Assembly: GCA_029891385.1 (NCBI GenBank)
Contig: CM057225.1
Location: 12,623,060-12,687,059, forward strand
Length of the DNA stretch: 64,000 nt
Source: Erythroxylum novogranatense
Taxonomy: Eukaryota; Streptophyta; Magnoliopsida; Malpighiales; Erythroxylaceae
Direction of reading: 5' to 3'
Position 1 is the stretch's first letter. Every line of letters starts with the position of its first letter. A program made the translations under genes and the position numbers. Below, one piece after another: positions 37,301 through 47,808 of the stretch. The notes beneath the pieces are model-generated. The model ran no database searches, was not told the DNA's origin, and worked only from the letters and a program-made list of their open reading frames with translations.

Positions 37301-37392
37301 TTATTATTTATCTTGTTTCACATGGCGGTACTCTCACTTCTACATGGCTCGGATTGGAGCTATCCAAGAGGGTTGCTAATACTGGAAATTGA
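34335..37392 (+). CDS. NRAMP2: NRAMP metal transporter, NRAMP2-like
   Basis: Four exons join cleanly with GT-AG introns: 34335-34936, 35801-35937, 36040-36692 and 37168-37392, giving about 538 residues, normal for the family. NRAMP proteins are multi-pass membrane carriers moving divalent metals such as Mn and Fe with protons. Visible are the DPGN metal-site motif of TM1 ([20 protein letters not shown], about residues 92-111), MPH of TM6 ([20 protein letters not shown]) and the family signature [19 protein letters not shown]. The acidic N-terminus ends in [11 protein letters not shown]. From memory, N-terminus and tail fit Arabidopsis NRAMP2 (a Golgi/TGN Mn transporter) better than vacuolar NRAMP3/4, so the symbol is an inference. 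The start is the first ATG with an AAACATGG context. A polyadenylation-like AATAAAA follows at 37510. Intron 1 contains a decayed second copy of exon 2. The gene looks intact. Confidence 0.92.
34975..35860 (+). repeat. Tandem duplication of intron 1 plus start of exon 2
   Basis: Two diverged copies, about 34975-35405 and 35406-35860, are offset by about 443 bp. Paired phrases include GATATAAATTTTACAG with GATATAAATTTGATAG, GAAGTTAATGAATTATTATGCGTTCTCA with its partner at about 35540-35570, and GGAGAATGG. The first copy ends in an exon-2-like stretch (35358-35406) after an ATGGACAG acceptor; the second ends in the real exon 2 after the same ATGGACAG. Confidence 0.8.
35358..35406 (+). pseudogene. 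Decoy copy of NRAMP exon 2
   Basis: ATTCATGATTTTACTTTTCG and what follows mirrors the true exon start CTTCGTGTTTTTGCTTTTAG at 35801, and the frame reads [16 protein letters not shown] against [17 protein letters not shown] usable AG lies just before it. If exon 1 were spliced here, the split codon TG|A would be a stop. Whether it is ever included in transcripts cannot be told from the sequence. Confidence 0.65.
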
Positions 37393-37509
37393 GTTAGGTT
37401 GAATTCCAAGAAGTATTGAACAATCAGAATGTTGGTGCTGCCCTTAAATGCCAGCTGCGTAAAATGAGAGTTAATGAGACTCCTGTCAAAAATCAAGTTC
37501 TTTGTCATG

Positions 37510-37516
37510 AATAAAA
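37510..37516 (+). terminator. Polyadenylation-signal-like AATAAAA
   Basis: It lies 118 bases after the NRAMP stop codon. Plant signals are loose, so this is a candidate only. Confidence 0.35.
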
Positions 37517-38075
37517 CCTAACATAAACAGTGGTTTACAGTTTCAGACATGTTGCAGGTCGCTGTCGAAGTACTTAGTTGCAGTGTCAACTCTATACGGT
37601 GAGGTTTTATTTAGCAATCAACGAGGAATTCTTTGCTACCCCGGCTTCAGACCATTTTTTGCAACAGGATGACCCGTCACCCTCTCTGCAATGGCTTTGG
37701 TGTACTCTCTTTCGAGTTGATTAGTTATTCTTTGATGTAACAGATTTTGTACGATAGTCAAATGGAAAATGTACAGACGTGGCCCAAGTTAGTCCGACAA
37801 ACCATCTTTTGTATCTTTATGATGTCTTGCTCTTCATTTGCTTTTGGGCTTCTTGTTAAGCCATGCCATGAGATATTGATCTTTACGGTGGGTCCATGTC
37901 CTTCTCGACCCACGTCTCGCATCAACAAAGCTCCTCACCCCTAGCCCCTTAAAAGTTTTGAGTTCCTTAAAAACCGAAAATGGAAACAAAGTTTGTTACA
38001 GTGTAAGCTCCATGTTCATCGTAAGTAAACCGACTTGTCGCTTAATTCCAAAGGACACGAAACCACTAGACAAAG
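37517..38075 (+). other. NRAMP 3' flank, no gene
   Basis: Part of this may be the 3' untranslated region. I saw no other gene or repeat. Confidence 0.4.
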
Positions 38076-39155
38076 GTTACATTTGGCAATCGGTGATAGT
38101 TGATTATTAGTACATTAATGATAATGATTATATCAATTTGGTTTGACCAAATGGATTCGTTAGTTGTTTGTTAAAAATGTTTGGTTAAATTAGCTGTTTA
38201 ATATTAGTTGTTTAAGTATAAAATGACTTATAAAGACCTGACTTTAAAAAAAATAAGAATAAGAATATTATATATTTTAGTATGTCAACGAATATTCTTA
38301 TAAAATTTTAAATTTTATATATTTAATTCTACAAAAATTTAGTTTATAACTCTAATAAAAAACATAAAACATAATAATATAATAATAATAATAATTCTTT
38401 ATTATTATTACTAGTATAATAATAATAATAATAATAGTAATAATAATAATTGTTACTAGTATAATATAACCCTAATTATTATTAATATTATTTATATTAT
38501 TAGTATGATTAATTTTATAATAATAATAATAATAATTTTTATTAAAAAGGATGCTACCTTTCTCCTGTCATTAATCTTGTTTTGTTCACTCTCTAACTCA
38601 AAACACTGCCGCCTCTTGTCTGCCATCAAACGTGTTTCTTCTTATTCTTTCAGGTTGATCTGGCTGGAGGAGAAAGATTATTTCTTGTTCCTGGTACCGC
38701 TTCTCTCTCTAAAACAGTTCATTATAAATTGGGTTATGTTGTGTTTTTTCTTGCGTTTTTCTGTCCTTTTTTTTTTTCAGATTATTCCTCTTTGATGCTT
38801 CTTCTGGGTTTCATGCTCTAGGCTTGTGGGTGAACGGTGAGAAAACAAGAAGAAACGAACGAAAGAAGGAGAAGAAAGGAACGAAAGGAGAAGATTCAGC
38901 TGGGTGAGCGGTGAGAAATGAGAAGTGAGACGCGAGGCTAGGGCATTTGGGCATTTTCGAGATTCAGCTGAAAATTAAAATCAGCTTGTTGTGAAACGCT
39001 CCTATTTGGAGCTGGTTGAAAAATAACTGATTGGGTTAAATCAGCCAACCCAATCAGCTATTTACCAAACAAACTTTTGGATATTTTTTAGCTGGTCAAC
39101 CAGCTAAAATGAGTTGACCAGCTAAAAAAGAGCTGATAAGCTCTTTACCAAACAC
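38076..39155. mobile_element. hAT-like non-autonomous element, 1.1 kb
   Basis: The left end is GTTACATTTGGCAATCGG; the right end on the other strand is GTGTTTGGTAAAGAGC, an imperfect terminal inverted repeat of the GTTTGGTAAA type. The flanks AGACAAAG (38068-38075) and AGTCAAAA (39156-39163) agree at 6 of 8, fitting an 8-bp hAT duplication. Subterminal AGCTGATT/AATCAGCT and CCAGCTAAAA words repeat several times near the right end. The middle (38560-38940) has different composition and may be captured DNA. No transposase. Confidence 0.5.
38375..38545. repeat. (TAA)n/(TAATAA)n microsatellite
   Basis: Several imperfect runs of TAA and ATT triplets lie inside the hAT-like element, interrupted by ACTAGTATAA. 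Confidence 0.9.
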
Positions 39156-39251
39156 AGTCAAAATGGGCAAAACGGGGTGAAAGGCCTTTAATTAGTTGTT
39201 TAACTTGTGTCACGTGTGTTTGGTTGGCCGTCAATGTCAGTGTGTTTAGAG

Positions 39252-39778
39252 CGGTGTTTTGAAAATCGGATCGAATCGGTCGGTCAAATCGGAGAATTAG
39301 TGATTCAGAACATGAAACAGTTCGATTTAGCCCATATTTTTTTGTGAGTGATTGACTTGTTTATTTTGTGGTCAGATCGATAAAAACCGTAAAATTGGTG
39401 AAAGAAAGGACCCGCTGGTTTATTTAAAATGCCTTAATTTTGATGATTTCAACTTGAATGAATATTATTGTTAATGATTTTTTTAATCCTTTTGATGAAA
39501 TATGACTAGTGAGTTTTATTATTTTATTTTGGATTGTGTTGGTGAACTTTAAAAAAAAAACTTGTATATTTTGAAGTTTAAAGGCTTAACTTAAGTTTAC
39601 AATTAGATAAATAATTAAATAGTATGTTTAAAAATTATCTTATATGTATAATATCTAAAATAAAAATATATTTATTTATTAGTCACCGATTCGATCACGA
39701 TTGAATTCTGGTTGAACTATTGATTCTTGAATCAGTTGCTTCTCTGGTTTAGTCACTGGTCCGATTTTTAAAACATTG
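39252..39778. mobile_element. hAT-like MITE, 527 bp
   Basis: The left end CGGTGTTTTGAAAATCGG and the right end on the other strand CAATGTTTTAAAAATCGG match at 14 of 18. The flanks GTTTAGAG (39244-39251) and GTTTAGTG (39779-39786) agree at 7 of 8, a good hAT-type duplication. Sub-terminal GATCGAATCGGTCGGT words occur near the left end and related words near the right. Non-coding. Confidence 0.7.
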
Positions 39779-39888
39779 GTTTAGTGGAACATTCACTATT
39801 TCAGTGTATCCGATGAAAGTCTGGCCAAAAGAAAACCCTCGAGAGTGTTAATTCACTAGTGAACACTATGATATGGAAGTTGGGACTA

Positions 39889-40123
39889 CTAGTCATGCTA
39901 CGAAAAAAGTTCAAACTCGCGAAAGGGATGAGGACCCCCCCTCCTCCAGCTCCGGTTGGCCAAACCATTCTCAACTACAGTGCGGTGGTTTCAGGCCATT
40001 CCGAACTTGGATCAGGAATGGCCTGCAGAGGATGTAATTAAGATAAAGGAAGGCGAACCATGATTTAAGGAGAATATGGCCCGGGTCTTGAACTCTCAAA
40101 CATGTTCAATCCTTACTGGAACA
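39889..40123 (+). pseudogene. LINE ORF1, N-terminal part
   Basis: KLAKGMRTPPPPAPVGQ followed by ILNYSAVVSG reads like the start of a plant LINE ORF1, and a shifted frame continues toward the phrase around 40080-40120 (VLNSQTCSILTGT). The first solo LTR interrupts it within the DUF4283-type region. Confidence 0.55.
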
Positions 40124-42214
40124 TGTTGGATTTATGTAAATATAGTGCCCTAGAAAGCAAGTGTATTTACATGTAACTTTATCTTCTTCAGTTATAGTTT
40201 TGTAATGAAAATATTTATTATTAATAAAACAAAAGAGTTTGGTTTTATCTGTATGAGCATTATATATCTGGTCATAAGGTACCAAGATTTTTTTGTAAGT
40301 AATATACAAATACATAGAGATGTATGGGAATCATGTATATTATTAGAATTTGAATTAATTGATTCACAGTTGAATAATCAAGTTGGTCGCTTGATTATGG
40401 TTTAGACTGTAGTGTTGCGATTTATCTCCATATAAGTAAAGGAGTTTACTTCAAGGAAATGATGAGTTTCATATCATGATAGTAGTTGACTATCGATAAT
40501 GGCACTATTAAATGAATCTAGAATCAAGTACGTTTTCAAGAATAAAGTGGGCCGTTACTTTAATCTTAAAACATGCAACTTAAGCATTCGCTTATTATGA
40601 ACCATAATCTTGATGAGTGATGAACTCATATATGTTTCATTATAATTCTTGATATGATCGAATGGATTTTACAGAGTATTAATCCGATTATGCATGTTGG
40701 AATTATTAATTGAAACATGTATCGAGAACATTCACTCGAATAAAGAGTTTATAGTGTTATCATCTCTTCTAAATGTTTTAAGGAGATTTGGTGATTAAAC
40801 TGGCGCTAGTAGTTTGATGGACTAGCTACCCATCAAGTCTTAACACTGAGATGAGATCTTATGTGTTAATCACCATATAAAGTAAAATGAGAGATCTAGA
40901 AGGAAAAACCAACATAAGGGCAAAACGGTAATTTTACCCTTTGTTGTGCGGATGGTTATAATAAGGTTCTAAATAGGGTTTGCAATTAGACATATTCTCA
41001 TAATATTTAATAATTCAAGAGTTTAACTAATTGCCTTTAGTGGAATGACATTTAGTTAATAAGCTAGAATTAATTCCAATGAGATTGAATTAATTATGGG
41101 CTTATTGGAGCTTGAATTATCAAAGTCCAATAAGATTCCCCACTTGGCTTTAAGGAAGGTTATCAAGCTAAGTAAGAAATATAATGGAGGTTAATTAGAA
41201 GCCCATAATTGAATCTTGGGCTTGATCTAATTAAAGAAGCCCAAATGTACATTTAGTAATGGGCTTGGTTTTTGGTTTAATGTAATTAATTAGATTATTT
41301 ATATTAAAACCATTTTTTTAAAGAAGAAGATAACAATTTTGGTTATTCCTAGGTTAAATGTGTAACCACACTTTTGACATTAAAATGTTAAATAAAGATG
41401 GTCTTTATTATGGTTAATCATCATTAAATGGAGTTATAAACTTACCATTAAATGGTTTAATGGTTGTCTTTTAATGTTGGCTTGTAACCTATTTGCATTC
41501 ATTAGATTAAAGATGAAAGATGTACATTAGATGGACCATCTTCCTTCTTTCTTTTTGGCAAAACCGAAATTGGGTATTGAATTTTAGGTTATGGTCTTTT
41601 CAAATAGCCATAATAAAGATAAATGAAAATAATCTCATTTATTGGCTATTTTATGAGTGATTAATGAAAGAAGTGATGCATTTGATGTCTCTCTCTCCTT
41701 CCATCCATGCATATACGAAATTGCTAGGCAAGAAAGAGTTCTTTCATGTTCTTTACACCTTCTCTCCTTTCATGAAAGAGTGAATCGAAAATACCAATTG
41801 AAAGAGTTTCAATTTTGCTTCTTCTTCTTCTAAGAAAATCTCTTCCAAACATTTCTTTTCCTTTCCCACCAAAGGATTTTGTTAACCTAATTGTCCTTGA
41901 AGAACAGGTAGTAAATCTAATTGGTTGAGGATACTACAACAAGGAGAAAGTAGATTGCTAAAGGAAAAGAGTCAAAGGCAAAGGATTTGGATACGCAAAG
42001 AAGGAGAGGATAGCGCAGCGAGGATTTAAAGCTGTAGCGAAAGAGTCGGTAATACTCCCGATCTTGTTTATATTTTATTATCCTTATACCATATCATGTA
42101 TGGATTGACATGTTGATTTAGATTTGTTGCTTCCGCTGCAAGTAATGATTTCTTAAAAGTTTTGAAATCTACCGTTTTTCCAAACAAAGCATGTTTTCTT
42201 TTTCCGATCCAACA
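40124..42214 (+). mobile_element. Solo LTR (copia-like) in LINE ORF1
   Basis: The 2.09-kb block starts TGTTGGATTTATG and ends CCGATCCAACA, giving TGTTGGAT/ATCCAACA ends. The flanks GAACA (40119-40123) and GGACA (42215-42219) agree at 4 of 5. A CTTCCGCTGC phrase near the end (42131) is common in copia LTRs. No gag or pol adjoins it. The LINE frame reads on from ...LTGT to ITHVVAWVRFPEL across it. Confidence 0.75.
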
Positions 42215-43045
42215 GGACAATCACTCATGTGGTGGCTTGGGTAAGATTTCCCGAGCTTTCTATCGCCCGCTATCACCCTTCAATCCTTACTGCCCACGAG
42301 AACTGAGTGGGAAGAACCGTGAAAATCAACAGCCACACTCAACATACTTACCGAGGAAAGTTTGTTAGGGTAGCTGTTAATCTGGACCTCAGCTCACCGC
42401 TCAAAGCCATCGTTGAATTGGACGGGGAACCCATCAAGGTAGCATATGAGGGGCTTCCCCAAATATGCTTCACCTGCGGCTGGGTCAGGCATGGAGCCCC
42501 GACCTATCCCTCACGTCCAACTGAGCAAACCGAAGTTGCGTCCCCCGTCGATGGCCACGTAACCCCAACCTAACACGACAGACTCGAAGAAACCCCTTCA
42601 GGACCTCAGGCGACACTAGGCACCTGGATATCGGGCCTTGGATGCAGGTTCAAAGACGTCAATGACAACCACCGTCCACCCCCACGTCAAACCGACCAGC
42701 CAAAGATCACAACTCAGGCCGAGGAGACCTCCAAGGCTCGCGCTTCCAGGCTCTGACATACTTAGAGTCGTTAGATCCTTCAACAGATACTTCTCAACCG
42801 CCTACCAACACTCTCCCCATCATCCCCAACGTTCCCCTGTCACAATCAACTGGGACTGATAAATCCCTAACCAAAATGCAACCAAAAGAATCCCGCCTCA
42901 GATGAGCGTCTTTTAAACCACAAACCTAGCCTTTCACGCCCAGACCGCAATAGACGACGTCGCACGCCCAAATCCAAGCCAAGCCTTTTCTCCAGCCCAC
43001 CAATCGTCCTTCATAGACCTAGGCCCACATTGGTCAGGCCCCTCA
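42215..43045 (+). pseudogene. LINE ORF1, middle part with zinc knuckle
   Basis: After ITHVVAWVRFPEL the frame breaks once and continues GRTVKINSHTQHTYRGKFVR, then LKAIVELDGEPIKVAYEGLP and a zinc knuckle CFTCGWVRHGAPTY, in which the fourth ligand (cysteine in C-x2-C-x4-H-x4-C) is tyrosine. The following part is proline- and threonine-rich and low in constraint, typical of ORF1 tails. In intact LINEs this protein binds the element's RNA. Confidence 0.75.
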
Positions 43046-46000
43046 TGTAGCGCCCCCTTACCATAGGGTATCCACCGGAACGCCCGTAGGTCATTCCGAT
43101 ACATATCCTACGACAAGAGACCACTACCGACAACAACCACTACACTCCTCATGGCATCACAATCATAAGACAGTAATAAGAAATTGACCACTTTTTAAAA
43201 CCAAATTAGATTCCATTTCATTTACTCAAAACTTCAAGAATGTACAATCATCGATTTTTAGTTTACACATGATCCAAACACCGCACATTAAGTATCATCT
43301 TCTTCGCATAAGAAAGCAGATCTAACTATAAGTCTCGAAAAGAAAGCCCGGTGACCGACCTTTGAGCCATTGCTTATCGCCAATCCACGATATCTGGCTC
43401 TACGGTCTGAGGGAGCTATCTGTCATGCTTATGCCGAAAAATAATTGCAATTTTGGATGAGTTTGCGAACTCAATGAGAAACCATCATCGATGGTTCTCC
43501 CAATTCATGCATCATATAAGCATGTAACAAGATATACACTCGGATGTTATACAAAACACAATAGTAATTCATCACAGACGGTAAATATCTGAGCGATCAA
43601 TAACATTGTCAAATGTTGATTCGATATGCAATGCACATGTGACTCTTTTCCATTCATTTCAAGATTGTGACCGAGCGCATAACAATGATCAAGATAGACG
43701 CGTGCAGGGAGAATTATCTCCGTCGAGCTCGAGGCTCGGTTCAAGATATCGAGCTCTAGGCTCGGTTCGATCTGATGGCGTCTCGGTTCACAATTTTCCT
43801 TTAACGATGTGATGCGATTGTGCATGAATGCACATGTCCCATATCGATAAACATGGTAATACAGGTCCAAATACACAATATAATCGTACAATCCAATTAA
43901 CGATTGCCTAATGCTTATTTCACGATCAATTGGGCCATATATAACCACATAATCCCCGTAGGGCAGTCAATTCACAATCTTAATCCACGTAATCCCCGTA
44001 GGGCAATCAATTTACCACAATAATTCATGTATTCCCCGTAGGGCAATCAAACCACAGTTAACACATAGATTGGAATAACCAACTAGGTTACTCACCTAAT
44101 AACTTCCACGCTAGTGCCGGGAAGTCTCTGCCAAGTCCGTGGAACGACGGTCCACTTGAGCCTCTATAGCACATTAAATGAATAGCCATTACCATCGGTA
44201 TACTTGAAATAACTAAATAATGCACATGAAATCAGTAAAATGTGTATAATGCATATTCATGGCAATCCCGGCCCTAATCCAATATTTTCCCATAATAAAA
44301 TTCTATCAAAAATTAGAAATCTATAGGTGCTGACGGTGCGTCAATCGGACCTCTATAGGTCCCCAATTAAATAAAACAGTGGTTCACATGTTCCGTCAAT
44401 AGGAGCTACGTCAAATTCTAGTCTAAAAATTCCCGTTTTTTCATAAAATGAAATTAAATATTCAATAAATCTGATGCCTCAAGAATCAGGTCAATCGGAC
44501 GTCGGACGGAAAAGAAATTGACAAAAGAAACAATCGGATCACTTAATGCCAAATAATAACAAAAATAATAATATATATGTATATGTGTCTTCCTTGCCCT
44601 TTTTTCCAGTTTTCAACCCAAAGTTCCAACCTCTATAATTCTTAGCACACAATTCAGAAAAAATACAAACTATAGCTTGTTGAAAAGCTTATGAAAAGCT
44701 CTACAATTCTCAAGAAGACCATAAAAATCAATTCCAACTCTAAGGGTGTCAAAAATCCACTCAAACCTACTATCCACTCAAAACCTGTCAAAACAGGGCA
44801 GTACATTTCAAATTCAGTAACTCTCTGATTCTTCAGTCAACAATTCCACAATAAATATGCTCATTAAGATCACAATGTTATCTACAACTTTCATGAACAA
44901 CCCAAAATCAAATTCTATTGCTAAACAAGTCAATTAATTCATCTAATGTTACTGTCCCTGCAATCCTCCAATTTGGGCAGTAACCTTACAAGAATCATAA
45001 CTTCCAGTATACAAGTCAATAAAATCAGAACTTTATATCCCTGTAAAGATAACATCATAAGCTTCATTTTTCATGAAGCACTAATCATCCAATTCGATCT
45101 CTATCAATTTCAAAACTGTTATGGAAACTACTGTTATGATCAGCCATTCATAACCTAATGTAGGGTTCATTTTTGAAAAATCATAACTCCCAATTCTGTC
45201 TAAAAATTACACACCATATCTCATTTTCAAGGTAATCTCTTCCTCTACAACTTTTCAGAAGCTCACTCACACCAATTCAGTCTACATAAAATGTTAAAAT
45301 TGCCTCCAATCAGTAAACTCACAAAATCACACTTAAGCTAGGTTTCATCCAAAATGCTCAAAACCAGTCATTAGTAATCAATTCATATCTCCCAATATAC
45401 AATTCTAAAAATAGCAAGATCAGTAGAAATGGAAAGATAATTCAATATGCTACAACTTCCATGAAGACCATTTTCCCTAATTCCATCTCAATTAATTCAT
45501 AAAAATCAACAAAACTCAGATGTCATGGTTGCGGTTACTGTTCACAGGCAATGGAACAGTAACTTCACATTCAAAAATTCACCCTTCTATCATTGAAATT
45601 TAACAACACATATTTCACACTAAATTGAAGCCAACATCCCAAAGTTTAAGTGGCCACTGACCTTACCTCATTTGCATTACTACACAATAAATTATGAACA
45701 AAACAGTAACATCAATTATAATTCCAATTTTCCAGATTTAAGGTTAACCTTAGTTCAACCACTTCCAATGCCTTTTTTACATCACTAGACATCCAAATAA
45801 ATACAAATTAAATATTTCTACAGTCATACATATACTAGGGCTAATACTGAAAAATTGGCAGCATTAAATTCCTCAATTCAAATACTCAAATAATTATCCA
45901 TATTCAATTCAATATCAAACCATATCATTAATTTCCACTCAACAACACCTAGCCTTAAACCCATTTCTTCCAACCATATTAATCATTACTTTAATGCCTA

Positions 46001-46912
46001 CATGAACCTAATACATGCTTTAAACCTTTTATTAACTACTCCACACTATCATGGCATTTAATCCATATGAAAGACATCATTTAAAACTCAATTCCTTAAA
46101 TGAAAACTTACAAACACCAAATCTCCTTCAAAGCTTCAATAACCCTTCTAACTTCCACACCAAAATACCAACCTCCTTTCCTTCTCAAGTATGTACCATA
46201 CTCATCATCTAGCTTTGATGGGAGTAAAGAGAGTAGCTTAAAGATATGGAGAAAATGGAGAAAAGAAGAGCCAAATTTCGATAGTTACAAAGGAGAGTTT
46301 ATGTGTTTTGTGTTTTCGGATGGTTAAAGGAAAAGCCTAAACAATTCATTTCTCCTTTCCTTTAAAACCTATACACGTCCGAAGAAGTATGGAGAGGAGC
46401 ATTAAATGTTACTTTTTCTTGGCAATTCGTGATTGGCTTCTTTTTATTTGAAAAGTCAAATTATTACTTATTTAATCCAGTCCAAAATTTTACTCCATTT
46501 AACTCTAATAACCCTACTTTCAGTTCCAAAATAATATACCCCATATTACTGTGCCATTAGGTAGCGATTTTTGCTACCGAAAATCGACCGATTCGCCAAT
46601 TGGCAATTTTTCCAGTCCAGGAATTGTCTCCGAAAAATCCAGAAAAATTCCTAAAAATCCCTGAAAATGTAAAACGATTTATGGTGCAGTCCAAATAATT
46701 TTCCAAACTCAATTACCCCATTAATTTTACACAGAAATTCAATTTCAACCCTATGCCGGAAGATGACATGAATGCATGTATACTATGTGCATGTGCAACC
46801 AATCAGTAATTAGAGAGGCTATATGATGTATGCGCATGCCGAGATATAATTAACTATCCCGAACTCATCCTAATTACCAACATACCCTTCCTATAGGAGA
46901 GGGGATGTTACA
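43046..46912 (+). mobile_element. Solo LTR, long-LTR family, in LINE ORF1 tail
   Basis: It starts TGTAGCGCCCCCTTACC, ends GGGATGTTACA, and is flanked on both sides by CCTCA (43041-43045, 46913-46917), a perfect 5-bp target duplication. The 3.9-kb LTR carries the family block at 43445-43510 (GAGTTTGCGAACTCAATGAG and ACCATCATCGATGGT), repeated GAGCTCGAGGCTCGGTTC words (43725-43770), three tandem TAATCCCCGTAGGGCAATCAA-like units (43951-44053), and degenerate ~190-bp repeats with CATAACTTCC and ACTTTCATGAA phrases (44640-45540). Confidence 0.9.
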
Positions 46913-47808
46913 CCTCAACCTAGGCAAAATTAGCCCAATAGCCTCCAGTCCAAAACCCCAGCCCCCACACATGAGGCCCTTTCGATTCCCTCTCATTCCG
47001 ACATAATAATACATGACGAGTCTATCACGCTACCCATACAAGTGGACTCAGGTTGCTGGGACATGGAGGCCGAGCCTATTGTCAACTACAGTTCGGAAGC
47101 CTCGTCTGACACCAACTAATCCTACCTCGTTCCCCCATCGCGACCTCCGGATCTGGGTAACAACATAACCCCAGTCCAAGACACATCCATCGAATCCGAT
47201 ACTTCGATGGAGGAGACTACAAAGGATCCTTTAGCAATACAAGATCAGGAGCAGCTTGATACTGATATCCACTCTACTGCTAAATAGCTCCCCCCCCCCC
47301 TCCCCAACTAGTTTTTATGTTAATTTTAATCTGGAACTATCAAGGGGCTGGAGGTAGGACCTTTAGGCCGATTATCAAACATTATATTCGCATCCACAAC
47401 TCGAATCTTGTGGTCTTGGTGGAGCCCCGTATAAGTGAAATCCAAGCACTGAAGGTTATTCGCAATCTAGGTTTTGACCATTCTTTCCAAGTGAAAGCTG
47501 AAGGTTACTCCGGAGGTATCTGGCTTATTTAGAAAGCGGATATTACGGTCAGAATATTGATAGCTCATCAACAATTTGTGCACGTTAATATCGGGTGGAC
47601 CCACCTATCGTTGGACTTTACGACCATCTATGCAAGCCCGACGTACTCGTTACAGAAATTTTTATGATACTATTTAAGGCAAATTGCTAGGATCACTCAG
47701 AACCCTTGGCTTCTGGGGGGCGACTTCAATGCTAAACTGAAGAGTAGTGATAAACGTGGAGGCTCCCGACTACAACCCATCGTCAACTCACAATTCAAAG
47801 ACTGTGTG
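46913..47808 (+). pseudogene. LINE endonuclease, N-terminal part
   Basis: From 47317 the frame reads MLILIWNYQGAGG, the start of plant LINE ORF2 endonucleases, then LVVLVEPRISEIQALKVIRN and, after two stops, PWLLGGDFNAKL with the GDFN catalytic motif. It stops at the third solo LTR within QFKDCV. The first 400 bp (46913-47316) are the end of ORF1 and the inter-ORF spacer, with a C-run at 47288-47302. Premature TAG and TGA codons inactivate it. Confidence 0.8.

Noticed and set aside
39816..39824. GTCTGG shared by the LINE's presumed 5' flank and the sequence after its tail (55431-55436), as a target duplication
   Set aside because: It is only six bases, and the 3' copy overlaps the SINE-like element; too weak to define the LINE's 5' end.
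43951..44053. CRISPR-like array (three short repeats with spacers)
   Set aside because: The repeats are in a plant LTR, only three imperfect units, and belong to a slot that carries unrelated micro-repeats in sister LTRs.
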